A model generated the notes under the pieces. That model was not told where the DNA came from and made no database searches. It saw nothing but the letters and a program-made list of their open reading frames with translations. Below are positions 35,963 through 44,823 of a stretch of DNA of 64,000 nt, one piece after another (the stretch's first letter is position 1; every line of letters starts with the position of its first letter). The DNA is taken from positions 151,271-215,270 of the forward strand of contig JARACJ010000008.1 of the NCBI GenBank assembly GCA_028767165.1. Direction: 5' to 3'. A program made the position numbers and the translations under genes. The DNA is from Proteobacteria bacterium DTSAM18. Lineage in GTDB: Bacteria > Myxococcota_A > UBA796 > GCA-2862545.

Positions 35963-37018
35963 TTGTCCCGTCGCCGTCTGTTGTTCCGCGTGCTCCTCGG
36001 ACTGACCGCTGCCGGAGGCCTCCTGGCAGGCATCGGCCTCTGGTTCATGGGCAAGCCCCTGTTCCAGCAGGGCTCCGTGGCCGGGATGCAGGATCTGCAG
36101 CCGGCCCCCGATGCCACCCCGGCCCACTGGGAGGTCTCTCCCGGGATCGTGCTGGCCCATCACACCCAGGGAGAGGGCGCCCCCATCCTGGTCGTCCATG
36201 GTGGCCCGGGCATCGCGCCCACGCTGCCCGCACCCGCCTGGCGCCAGCTCGAGGGGTGGGCCGTCCACAGCTACGACCAGCGTGGCACCGGCGCTTCCAC
36301 TCGCCCCATCTCGGGCTTCGAGGGGTCCAGCGTGTGGACGAACATCAAGGCCCTCGAGGGCGCCCTGGGGATCCAGCAGCAGCTGGCCGACATCGAACGG
36401 GTCCGACGGATCCTGGGCGAGGAGCAGCTCACGCTCATCGGTCACTCCTACGGCGGGCTCCTCGCCGCCCTGTACGCGGCGGAGATGCCCGACAAGGTGA
36501 AGCAACTGGTGCTCATCTCCCCGGCAGACCTGCTGGTGTTCCCCTCTCCCAGGGATGATCTCTTCACCAGCCTGCGGTCCCGGCTCCCCACGGAGCACCA
36601 CACCGCGTTCGACACCTGGCTCAAGGACTACCTCGACCTGCCCGGTGCATTCGGACGCTCCGAGGAGGAGCTCGCCTCCCTGGACAGCCAGCTCACGGCC
36701 TTCTGGGCCGATGCGCTGGGCCCGATCCCCGAGGCCGTGAACCCGCCGGCGTCACACCTCGGCGTGTGGCACCCACGCGCACAGTTCCTGTCGATGGGGA
36801 TGCGACACGACTGGTCGAAGGCGCTGGCCGCCGTGCATGCGCCGGTGCTCGTGCTGCATGGCGAGGACGACCTGCAGTCTCCGGACGTCGCCCGGATGTA
36901 TGCCGACGCCTTTCCGTCCGGTCGGGTCGAGGTGATCGACGGAGCCGGCCACTACGGACACTACACGCACCCCGAGCAGGTAGCGTCCGTCGTCTCGGAG
37001 TTCCTGGCGTCGCCCTGA
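35963..37018 (+). CDS. Membrane-anchored alpha/beta hydrolase, proline iminopeptidase-like
   Basis: A 351-residue protein. The likely start is TTG 35963, seven bases after GGGAGGT. Residues 8-30 form a membrane helix or uncleaved signal. The hydrolase core has HGGPGIAP (oxyanion hole), YDQRGTGAS, the nucleophile elbow GHSYGGLLAALYA, LHGEDDLQSP (acid) and GAGHYGHYTHPEQ (His). The HGGPG plus DQRGxG combination is characteristic of prolyl iminopeptidase and related S33 enzymes. It converges with the last gene of the graspetide operon, with only 26 bp between stops. Confidence 0.82.
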   Translation: MSRRRLLFRVLLGLTAAGGLLAGIGLWFMGKPLFQQGSVAGMQDLQPAPDATPAHWEVSPGIVLAHHTQGEGAPILVVHGGPGIAPTLPAPAWRQLEGWAVHSYDQRGTGASTRPISGFEGSSVWTNIKALEGALGIQQQLADIERVRRILGEEQLTLIGHSYGGLLAALYAAEMPDKVKQLVLISPADLLVFPSPRDDLFTSLRSRLPTEHHTAFDTWLKDYLDLPGAFGRSEEELASLDSQLTAFWADALGPIPEAVNPPASHLGVWHPRAQFLSMGMRHDWSKALAAVHAPVLVLHGEDDLQSPDVARMYADAFPSGRVEVIDGAGHYGHYTHPEQVASVVSEFLASP

Positions 37019-37044
37019 GGAGTACGACCGTGAGGCCCGCCGCC

Positions 37045-39123
37045 TCACGGGTGCGCCACCACCATCAGCGCCTCGGCCTCCTCCTGTGCCACCCGGATGC
37101 AGTCCAGCATCCGCTCCGGATCCAGGGCGCCGAAGGACTCGTCGAGGATGACGAGGCGCGAGCCCTGGAGCAGGGCGCGGGCCAGGAACACGCGGCTGCG
37201 CTCCCCGTGGCTGAGCTGCCAGCCGCTCTCGCCGACGGTCTGGTGCAGTCCCGCGGGCATCACCTCCAACAACGGACCGAGGCCCAGGGATCGACAGATG
37301 CGCTCCGCCTCGTGGACATCGTCGGGATCCGGCGGCCAGCTTCGGCCCAGGAGCAGGTTGAACAGCAGGCTGCCCTCGAAGAGGTGGTTGCCGTGGAACT
37401 GCGGTGCCGCGACGACCATGTCGCGCCAGCCTCGCTCCCCGAGCGCGCCCCGATCGAGGCCGCCCGCGAGCAGCACCCCGTCGCCGGGACGCTTCATGCC
37501 CGCCAGCAGCCCCACCAGGGTGGACTTGCCGCTGCCGGAGTCGCCCGTGAGCAACACACGCTCGCCGGCGTGGACCGTGAGGTCGACCCCTCGCAGGATT
37601 CCGGGCCCGCCCTCGTACCGGTAGTGCAGGTTGCGGGCCCGGAGCAGCGGGCCTCCCCTCCCCGCCTGCAGCTTCGGATCACGCGCACGCCCAGGGCCGG
37701 GACGCCGGCGCCTGGCCCAGGACAGCAGCGGCGCCACCTGCCGCCAGGACGTGCGGGCCGCGACGAGCCCCGCGACCTGGCCGCCGAGCCGGGCCAGCAC
37801 GGCCTGGGTCCACAGCAGGCCACCCACCGACACCGCCAGCCCTTCCGGCGTGTGGCGACCGGTCCACAGGATGCCTCCCAGCAGACCGAGCCCGAGGAGC
37901 ATGAACCCGAGCGCGGGGATCTGGCCGAGGGCCACCACCAGCCGATCCAGGGAGCGGCTCGCCCGAAGGTAGCCGTCCAGCGCGCGATCCTCGCCGTCGT
38001 GCAGGTGTTCCGGGTGGGCCTGGGTGAGCCGGGTGCGGTGGCCGTGGATCCGTTCCACGAGCATGTGGGTGAGGTGGCGGCGGTGCTCCGTCCAGTCCTC
38101 GTGCAGGCGCGCGTGACGCAGGTTCGCCAGCACCATCACCCCCACCACGACCACCAGGGCGAGCCACCACAGCGGCGCCAGCGGCGCGTGGCCGAGGATC
38201 CAGAAGGCCACGGCGAGATCCACGAGGGACAGCAGCGTGCCGAGGCCTCCCGACGTGGCCAGATCCTCGATGGCCTGGGACTCCTGCACCCGCGCAAGCG
38301 CGCCGCCGACGCCGTCCCGCGCCCAGGCGTCGGGCCCGGCCCGCAGGGCGCCCCGGAACAGGAGCGTCTTCAGGGAGGCCGCCATGCGGATGGCCGCCCT
38401 GCCCTGCAGCCAGCCGCTCAGGTGTCCCATCGCGAGACCGGTGATCATCACGAGACCCCAGCCGACGACCCAGCCGGCGTCGAGCCGCCCGGACAGCGCC
38501 CCCTGCCCCACCTGACGCCAGCCGAGGAGGGTCAGGACGGCCCCCAGGGACGTGGCCGCCACCGATCCCAGCAGCGGGGAGGTCACCCGGGCGTCGCGCC
38601 ACAGCGCTCGCCACGCGCCATCGGGCGCGGCCCGCAGCGCCACTCCACCGCCCATGGCCGCCCCTTTCAGCCTGCGGGCCAGCAGCGCCCCCCGGGCCTC
38701 GTCACGAGCGCGGCCCCGCAGCCCCGCCTGATCCAGGATGCCGTCCACGGCCGGCCCGTGTCCCGCCTCGATGCCCTGGGCCAGGAACCCTGCCACCCGA
38801 TCCGCACCGACGTCGTGCAGGGTCCCGTCACGACCGACGAGCGTCACCCGGCCCCGGGCATCCGCCGGACCGACCACGCCGATCAGCCCGGCGCCCTGGG
38901 GACCGAAGCAGCTGAGCGCGGCGGGACCTGCGCTGCGCACCATGGGAGCCAAGCGGTCGTGGCTGATGCGGAAGCCGCGCAGCTCCACGCCGAGGGTGTC
39001 GTCCAGCGCTCCGGTGGGGGCACCCGGCGAGGATGGCGCGGCGAGGCCCGACGCCTCCGCCAGCGCACGGAGGAGACCCTCCCGAGCAGAGGCCGGCCAC
39101 AGCAGCAGGTCATCGAGCGCCAT
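37045..39123 (-). CDS. ABC exporter without a functional C39 domain (graspetide operon)
   Basis: A 692-residue permease-ATPase. The N-terminal ~150 residues look like a degenerate peptidase-type domain (PAALSCFGPQGAGLIGVVG) with no catalytic DCG motif. Membrane helices lie at about 185-450. The ATPase has Walker A GDSGSGKST (about 527), signature LSHGERSR, Walker B LVILDESF with the catalytic Glu, and ends abruptly after the H-loop VVAHP. It overlaps the C39 exporter gene by 14 bp, suggesting tight coupling and perhaps a heterodimer with it. It is the last gene of the minus-strand graspetide operon. Confidence 0.88.
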   Translation of the reverse strand: MALDDLLLWPASAREGLLRALAEASGLAAPSSPGAPTGALDDTLGVELRGFRISHDRLAPMVRSAGPAALSCFGPQGAGLIGVVGPADARGRVTLVGRDGTLHDVGADRVAGFLAQGIEAGHGPAVDGILDQAGLRGRARDEARGALLARRLKGAAMGGGVALRAAPDGAWRALWRDARVTSPLLGSVAATSLGAVLTLLGWRQVGQGALSGRLDAGWVVGWGLVMITGLAMGHLSGWLQGRAAIRMAASLKTLLFRGALRAGPDAWARDGVGGALARVQESQAIEDLATSGGLGTLLSLVDLAVAFWILGHAPLAPLWWLALVVVVGVMVLANLRHARLHEDWTEHRRHLTHMLVERIHGHRTRLTQAHPEHLHDGEDRALDGYLRASRSLDRLVVALGQIPALGFMLLGLGLLGGILWTGRHTPEGLAVSVGGLLWTQAVLARLGGQVAGLVAARTSWRQVAPLLSWARRRRPGPGRARDPKLQAGRGGPLLRARNLHYRYEGGPGILRGVDLTVHAGERVLLTGDSGSGKSTLVGLLAGMKRPGDGVLLAGGLDRGALGERGWRDMVVAAPQFHGNHLFEGSLLFNLLLGRSWPPDPDDVHEAERICRSLGLGPLLEVMPAGLHQTVGESGWQLSHGERSRVFLARALLQGSRLVILDESFGALDPERMLDCIRVAQEEAEALMVVAHP

Positions 39124-41722
39124 GGGATGCCTCCTCGTGGACGCCGCCGTCCGCCATCCGCAGGTGCCGCCAGCCTTCCCCGTGGTGCAGCGCGCCGCGG
39201 ACGGTCTCGTCGGCGCGGACCATGGCGGCGTAGGGGCCGTCCTGCGCCATCAGGGCCTCGGGGGCGCCATCCTGGACCACCCGGCCGCCCTCGATCACGA
39301 TCACCCGGGGAAACGACAGGGTGTCGCTGACGTCGTGGGTCACGGCCAGCAGCGTGGCCTCCCGCCAGTGGGTCCGCGCGAGGGCCATCAGCCGCTCCCG
39401 GGCGGGCCGCTCGAGCCCGCGGAACGCCTCGTCGAGGAGGGCGAGGCCCACGCCAGGGCGGGCCAGGGCCCGGGCGAGCCGCACCCGCTGTCCCTGACCA
39501 CCACTCAGCCGTCCACCGTCCTGGCCGAGCGCGGTGCTCAGCCCTTCGGGCAGGCTGCCGAGGATCTGCAGGAGCTCGGACCCCTGCAGGAGCTGGTCGA
39601 CCTCGAGGGGCGCATCCTCCTGCCCGTAGCGGAGGTTGGCGAGGAGGGAGTCGTTCCACAGCTGCACCGCGGGATCGACCCAGGCGACCGCGCGGCGGAT
39701 GGCCCGCAGCGACGCCGGCTCCACGGGCACGCCTCCCACCCGCAGGCCCCCCTCCGCCATGCTCCGCCAGCCCAGGATGGCCGCCAGCAGCGTGGACTTG
39801 CCGGCGCCCGATGGCCCCACGATGGCCACGTGCTCCCCCGGCGCGATGTGCAGGTCGAGGTGCAGCAGGGGCCGGCCGCCCGCCTGCACCGTGCCCCGAG
39901 CGGAGATCCCGAGGGGTCCCCGCGGTACCTCGATGGAGGGGTCGTGGGCCTCCTCGGGGGCATCGAGCACCTCGAGCAGGCGGGTGGCGACGCCCTGCAG
40001 GGCCGGCAACCGCGCGAAGGCCTTCACCAGCGCCTCTCCCTGGCGCGGCAGGCCGGTGCCCCAGTACACCAGGAGCAGTGCGGCCGCGGCGTGGCTGGCC
40101 TGGGTGAGGTGCAGCTGCACCATGGCGGCCGCCAGCCCGAGACCGAGGCTCCCCTGGACGACCGACACCAGCACGCGCGCGTCCAGCGCCTCCTCCGAGG
40201 CCTGTCTCCAGCCCACCAGCAGCGCCTCCTGCTCCCGCCGCAGGGTCTCCTGGGCACCGTGGGCCGCCACGGCCTGCGCGCCGAGCATGGCATCGAGCTG
40301 GATCCGGGACACGGCGCCGTCGAAGGTCTGCCGACGCAGCTCACGTCGGGCGAGGTGGTCCTGCACGAGCAGGGGGCCCGCCACCGACGCCGCGACGGAG
40401 ACCAGGGCCATGGGCAGCAGCACCGGGTCGATCCAGGCCACGCCGAGACAGGTTCCCAGGAGCGCCGCCACGGCACTGAGGGAGGTGTACAGGGCCCCGG
40501 GCAGCCCCCGGAGGGCCACGAGGGCGTGGGCCCGCTCCGCGAGATCGCCGGTGAGACGGCTGGAGAAGTAGCGCTCGTCGAGGCGGGGCAGCCGTTCGTG
40601 AAGCCGGAGCCGGACCTGCAGCTCGAGGCGGCGGCCCATCTGCGCCTGCCACAACCCGAAGAGCCAGCCGAGGCCTCCCACGAGCGCCACCACCGCGGCG
40701 AGAGCGGCCACCGCACCCACCTGGGCGCCCGGGGTCTGCAGCCAACGGCCGGCGTCCAGGAGTCCCCGAAGCAGCACCCCCTGCAGGAGCCCTCCCAGGG
40801 CCATGACACATGCCACGGTGACCGACCAGCCGAGCACGCCCGGGAACGAGCGGAGGATCAGCTCCCCGAGCACCCGGAGCGGGTGGGGCTGGGGGGCGGT
40901 CAGGGCCCGATCGAGGGCGTCGAGCCCCGTGGCGGACGCACCGGGCCCCTCGGGCCGGGACAGCTGGAGCACGACCGCCCCCTGCAGCAGCCCCTGCCTG
41001 CCCTGCTGGATGGCGAGCGGGGCATGGGACCCATCGTCCCGGGCGAGCAGGGCCCTCAGCAGGGCCGTGGCGTCGGGCCCCCTGGCGACGCTCCTCGTCT
41101 CCACCAGCTCCTGCACCACCCCGAGGGCGCCGTGGAGCCGGGATCCGGCATCGACATCCTCGAGCACCGGCGTCAGCAGCTCTTCGACCTCGTCGTCGCT
41201 GGCACCGATGTCCATCAGGCGGGCCCCGAGCCCGGCCATCACCGACGGCCCGCGAACCCACCGCTGCAACACCTGCGCGGAGACCGGCGCCCGGTGCACG
41301 TGCACCTCCCGCAGGAGATCCTCCCAGCGCATCCACAGCCGGCCCCGGGAGGGGTCCATCACCTGCACCTTCGCCCCCCGGCGACGCCAGAGCAGCACGA
41401 AGTGCTTCATCCGATCGGGCTTCTCCAGCACCAGCACGGCGGGAAGGGGCAGCGCCTCGGGCACCCGCAGGTGGGCCACCGGCACGAGGGTCTGGACCGC
41501 CCGCAGGCCCAGTCGCTGGGCGAGGGTCTGCAGGGTGTCGATGGAGGTGCCGTCGACGTCCGTCTCGCAGGCTTCCCGCAGGTGACCGAGGTGCACCGAC
41601 ACGCCGAGCCCCTCCAGGGCGGACTTGAGCACCGCCGGACCGCAGTCCATGGCCGAGACCTGGATGACCTCGGGCGCGTGGCGCGCGGGCTGCACGAAGG
41701 AGACGTCGCGGCCGGCGTTCAT
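39110..41722 (-). CDS. Peptidase-containing ABC exporter (C39 domain)
   Basis: An 870-residue PCAT-type exporter. The N-terminal C39 peptidase has Gln21, Cys27 in MDCGPAVLK, His107 in MKHFVLLW and Asp123 in MDPSRG, a complete papain-like triad. An unusual spacer of about 125 residues precedes the membrane domain (about 290-590). The ATPase has Walker A GPSGAGKST (about 636), signature LSGGQGQR, Walker B LALLDEAF and H-loop AVTHD. Such proteins cleave leaders, usually after a double-glycine-type site, while exporting the core. It starts at ATG 41722, overlapping the adaptor stop (ATGA). Its expected cargo is the graspetide encoded at 46916-47098. Confidence 0.92.
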   Translation of the reverse strand: MNAGRDVSFVQPARHAPEVIQVSAMDCGPAVLKSALEGLGVSVHLGHLREACETDVDGTSIDTLQTLAQRLGLRAVQTLVPVAHLRVPEALPLPAVLVLEKPDRMKHFVLLWRRRGAKVQVMDPSRGRLWMRWEDLLREVHVHRAPVSAQVLQRWVRGPSVMAGLGARLMDIGASDDEVEELLTPVLEDVDAGSRLHGALGVVQELVETRSVARGPDATALLRALLARDDGSHAPLAIQQGRQGLLQGAVVLQLSRPEGPGASATGLDALDRALTAPQPHPLRVLGELILRSFPGVLGWSVTVACVMALGGLLQGVLLRGLLDAGRWLQTPGAQVGAVAALAAVVALVGGLGWLFGLWQAQMGRRLELQVRLRLHERLPRLDERYFSSRLTGDLAERAHALVALRGLPGALYTSLSAVAALLGTCLGVAWIDPVLLPMALVSVAASVAGPLLVQDHLARRELRRQTFDGAVSRIQLDAMLGAQAVAAHGAQETLRREQEALLVGWRQASEEALDARVLVSVVQGSLGLGLAAAMVQLHLTQASHAAAALLLVYWGTGLPRQGEALVKAFARLPALQGVATRLLEVLDAPEEAHDPSIEVPRGPLGISARGTVQAGGRPLLHLDLHIAPGEHVAIVGPSGAGKSTLLAAILGWRSMAEGGLRVGGVPVEPASLRAIRRAVAWVDPAVQLWNDSLLANLRYGQEDAPLEVDQLLQGSELLQILGSLPEGLSTALGQDGGRLSGGQGQRVRLARALARPGVGLALLDEAFRGLERPARERLMALARTHWREATLLAVTHDVSDTLSFPRVIVIEGGRVVQDGAPEALMAQDGPYAAMVRADETVRGALHHGEGWRHLRMADGGVHEEASHGAR

Positions 41723-42855
41723 GGGGTGGCCTCCCCTGCCGCGCGCAGGGCCACCGTCCAGGGGCTCACCTGCTCCACGGCGACCTCCACCTCCGCCAGC
41801 AGGCCGTGCTGCAGATCCTCGTGGGTCTCGGGGAAGCCCAGGTACACCGTGACCGAGCCGTCGGGCCCGGGCTCGCTGCCCACCTGCTGCACCACCGCGG
41901 CGCGGGCACCGAGCAGGCCCCCCATGGCGCCCTTGACCTTGACCATGGCGCGCTGCCCTGCCCGGATGCGACCCACCGCGCGCTCGGCCGGGAAGCGCGC
42001 CTCGACCACCGGTGGGGCGTCCGGGACGACGACCACCAGGGATGCCCCGGCATCGACGTACTGCCCCGCGTGCAGCGGCTGCATCTCGGCCACCACGCCC
42101 GCCACCGGCGCCGTGAGGGATCTGCGGGCCACCTGCTCACGCCACCGTGCCACCAGGGCGCGCGCGGCGGAGATCTCCCCGAGGAGGGCCTGCCGCTCCT
42201 CCTCGTGGCGGTGCGCCCCGGCCTGCAGCAGCGCCGTGGAGCGGTGCTGCTCCCCCCGCAGGCGCGAGACCTCCCGCCGGGCCGCCTCCAACCGTGCCGC
42301 CAGCACCGCCCGGTGGGCGCTCGCCTGCTCCAGCTCGCTACGGCTCACGGCACCGGCCTCCGCCAGCGCCACGGTGCGGGCCTCCTGCTCGACGGCATCG
42401 GCATGGAGCACCTCCGCCTCCCGCAGCGACGCGATGGACTGGCCCAGGGATGCACTCCCCACGCTCCGGGCCGCCTCCGCGGACACGTCGTCGGCCGCCC
42501 CGGCCTCGTCGAGGGAGAGGAGCCGTGCCTCGTGGGCCGCCAGCCGTGCCTCGGCGGCCGCCAGCTCGTGGGCCACCTCCGTGTCGTCGAGCTGCACGAG
42601 GGGCTGTCCCGCTTCGACCCGCTGACCCAGCCGCACCGCCACCTCCCGCACCACGCCGGAGACCGGCGCGCGCAACCGGACGGCCCCCTCGGCACGGACC
42701 TGGGCCTGGGTGGACGCGGCATACAGGGTGACCCGCCCGAAGCCCATCCAGGCGGCCCAGATCACGATCATCGCGATGACGACCCGCAGGACGACGAGCC
42801 GTGGACCCTGGTCGCCCTCCAGGGAGCGGGTGGTGTCCTCGAATGCGGGCTTCAT
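41719..42855 (-). CDS. HlyD-family membrane fusion protein
   Basis: A 378-residue adaptor. One membrane helix lies at about 20-40 (LVVLRVVIAMIVIWAAWMGF). A split lipoyl domain follows: RLRAPVSGVVREVAVRLGQRVEAGQPLVQL, and, after a long coiled-coil hairpin, SLTAPVAGVVAEMQPLHAGQYV. A beta-barrel and membrane-proximal domain come last. It bridges an inner-membrane ABC exporter to an outer-membrane channel, so the producer is presumably diderm; no TolC-like gene is present in the window. The ATG at 42855 overlaps the preceding ligase gene by 4 bp and its stop overlaps the C39 exporter start by 4 bp. Confidence 0.9.
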   Translation of the reverse strand: MKPAFEDTTRSLEGDQGPRLVVLRVVIAMIVIWAAWMGFGRVTLYAASTQAQVRAEGAVRLRAPVSGVVREVAVRLGQRVEAGQPLVQLDDTEVAHELAAAEARLAAHEARLLSLDEAGAADDVSAEAARSVGSASLGQSIASLREAEVLHADAVEQEARTVALAEAGAVSRSELEQASAHRAVLAARLEAARREVSRLRGEQHRSTALLQAGAHRHEEERQALLGEISAARALVARWREQVARRSLTAPVAGVVAEMQPLHAGQYVDAGASLVVVVPDAPPVVEARFPAERAVGRIRAGQRAMVKVKGAMGGLLGARAAVVQQVGSEPGPDGSVTVYLGFPETHEDLQHGLLAEVEVAVEQVSPWTVALRAAGEATP

Positions 42856-43844
42856 GCGGGCTCCAGGGCCGTGGTGCGGATGCGGCGGGTGACGGGACAC
42901 CGGCTGGCCAGCAGGCCGGCGATGGCCTCCGAGATGGCCCCGTCGAACACCGGATCGAGCCACAGGTACTCACCGGCCGGGTTGACCTCGAGGAACACCA
43001 TGCGCCCGTCCGGGGTCTCGATGAAGTCCGCGGCGCCGTAGTGCAGGCCGAGGCGCGCCATGAGGCGCAGGAGCCCCGCCGACACGGCCCCGGGCAGCGT
43101 GGCCGGTCGCCAGTGCCGGTAGATGGAGCGCCCCTCCCGGCGCCAGTCCACATCGTCGGTGGCGAAGTGCTCGGCGCCCACCGCCGCGGCGAACACCCGA
43201 TCGCCCACCACGGTGACCCTCCACTCGCGACGGCGGACCAGGCGCTCCTGGAAGGTGGCGGGACAGCTCGACAGGTCGTCCAGCCCATCCAGATCGTCGG
43301 GGGTCAGCCGACGGGTCATCACCACCTTGCCCTCCCCCTGCTGGCGCACCTGGAAGCTGGTGAGGACCTTGGTGACCAGGTCGTCGTGGCGCCGCGTGAA
43401 GCCGCGCAGGGCCGCCGCATCGGTGGTGACCAGCGTGGCGGGCACGGCGAGGCCGCAGGCCGCGGCCAGGGAGAGCTGGCGGGGCTTGAGGTCCGCGTGG
43501 TCGAGCACGTGCTTGGGACCCAGGACGAACACGTCGAGGCTGGCGAGGGCCCCCAGGAGGTGGGCGCGGGACTCCTGCACCACGCCACGGCGCACGTCCG
43601 GGGGCGTGTCCGCGGGCAGATCCAGTCCGAGGCCCATGCGGCGGTACCAGACCGCCCCCAGGTCGTACAGGGGGATGCGCATTCCCCCCTGCCGCACCGT
43701 GAGCCCCCGTGAGGAGCGGCTCACGGACACCTGCGCGGGGTAGTGATCCGCCTGCAGCACGACGGGCTCGAGCCCACGGCGGCACAGGCCCCGCACCACG
43801 GCCCCCACCGACACATCGCTCCGGGTGACGATCAACACCTGCAT
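42852..43844 (-). CDS. ATP-grasp graspetide ligase, fourth copy
   Basis: A 330-residue MvdD/MdnC-type ATP-grasp enzyme expected to form side-chain ester or amide rings on the precursor. The N-terminal domain begins MQVLIVTRSDVSVGAVV. ATP contacts include LVTKVLTS, FQERLVRRREWRVTVVGDRVFAAAV, and the Mg-binding GAADFIETPDGRMVFLEVNPAGEYLW. It shares the TRS start and the Gln-Glu pair (FQE) with the second ligase copy, so those two form one subgroup. Stop/start overlap with the adaptor gene (ATGA). Ring type (lactone or lactam) cannot be read from sequence alone. Confidence 0.9.
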   Translation of the reverse strand: MQVLIVTRSDVSVGAVVRGLCRRGLEPVVLQADHYPAQVSVSRSSRGLTVRQGGMRIPLYDLGAVWYRRMGLGLDLPADTPPDVRRGVVQESRAHLLGALASLDVFVLGPKHVLDHADLKPRQLSLAAACGLAVPATLVTTDAAALRGFTRRHDDLVTKVLTSFQVRQQGEGKVVMTRRLTPDDLDGLDDLSSCPATFQERLVRRREWRVTVVGDRVFAAAVGAEHFATDDVDWRREGRSIYRHWRPATLPGAVSAGLLRLMARLGLHYGAADFIETPDGRMVFLEVNPAGEYLWLDPVFDGAISEAIAGLLASRCPVTRRIRTTALEPA

Positions 43845-43847
43845 GGC

Positions 43848-44816
43848 CTACTCCAGAAGCAGTTCGGCGAGGGCCCCCGCCGGATCGAGGCCACCCTTGC
43901 GCTGCAGCCAGCCCCACTCGCCGCAGGGGTTCATCTCGAGGAACACCCACTCGCCCCCGGGCGTGAGGATGAGGTCGGCGGCGCCGTAGTGCAGATCCAT
44001 GGCACGGGCGTGGCGGCAGAGGGCCTCGCGTACCGACCGGGGCAGCTCCACCGGGACGAAGTGGTCCATGACCTGCCAGTGCGTGCGCCAGTCCGTCGCA
44101 TCCTCCGGTACGTGGCGGCTGTCGAAGCCCGCGGCCATCACCCGATCGCCCACCACGAGGGCCCGGGCCTCCATCACCTTGGGGATGCGGCCCTGGAACA
44201 GGCCCGGCGCCAGGGACAGCCCCCCGAGATCCTCCAGGTCCTCCTGCCCCACGGTGGAGGTGGGGACGATGCCCGGACCATCCTCGCCGTTCACCAGGAA
44301 GCCATCGAGCAGCTTGGTCACGATGGGGCCGTGGTGGGCGTGGAAGGCCCGCACGGACGCCGGGTCGTTGGTGATGAGGCTGTCGGGGGTCACCAGCCCC
44401 GCCCGTCGGGCCACGGCGAGCTGCAGGGTCTTGTTCTCCGCCCGGGCCACGACGTGGGGCGGGTCGACCACCCGGATGGGCAGGGAGGCGAGGAGGCCCT
44501 CGAGGGTGGCCACCGCCTCCCGGTAGCAGGCCCGGAACACCGAGGACTCCATCTGCCCCCGAGGCAGCCGACGGGCTGGGCGGAGGCGGCGGTGCCAGAC
44601 GGCGTGCACCTGCTCCAGTGACAGCTCCTCTCCCCCCTCCAGGCGGAGCAGGGCCGACCATCCGGTGTCCTGCAGCTGCATCCGAAGGCCCGCCTCGGTG
44701 GGGAAGGCCTCGGTGTCGAAGCGCACGAGGCGGCCCCCGCGGGCGGCGATGGCCCGGGAGAGCGGCTCGAAGGTGCTGTCGTCGTTGTCGCTGGTGACCG
44801 CGAGGATCGTCTTCAT
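43848..44816 (-). CDS. ATP-grasp graspetide ligase, third copy
   Basis: A 322-residue ATP-grasp enzyme starting ATG 44816 (MKTILAVTSDNDDS), seven bp after the preceding ligase and three bp before the next. It has RFDTEAFP in the N-terminal domain, like the DTDRFP typical of microviridin ligases. The ATP Lys is in IVTKLLDG, then FQGRIPKVMEARALVVGDRVMAAGF and GAADLILTPGGEWVFLEMNPCGEWGWLQ. It groups with the first copy by the DTD/DTE motif and by lacking Glu after the FQ. The Glu and Asn metal ligands (E-x-N) are intact. Confidence 0.9.
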   Translation of the reverse strand: MKTILAVTSDNDDSTFEPLSRAIAARGGRLVRFDTEAFPTEAGLRMQLQDTGWSALLRLEGGEELSLEQVHAVWHRRLRPARRLPRGQMESSVFRACYREAVATLEGLLASLPIRVVDPPHVVARAENKTLQLAVARRAGLVTPDSLITNDPASVRAFHAHHGPIVTKLLDGFLVNGEDGPGIVPTSTVGQEDLEDLGGLSLAPGLFQGRIPKVMEARALVVGDRVMAAGFDSRHVPEDATDWRTHWQVMDHFVPVELPRSVREALCRHARAMDLHYGAADLILTPGGEWVFLEMNPCGEWGWLQRKGGLDPAGALAELLLE

Positions 44817-44823
44817 GGGCGCC

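Noticed and set aside
38738..42625. 1,295-codon plus-strand frame opposite the ABC exporters and adaptor
   Set aside because: Low-complexity Pro/Arg/Ser composition; the opposite strand has complete Walker, signature, C39 and lipoyl motifs.
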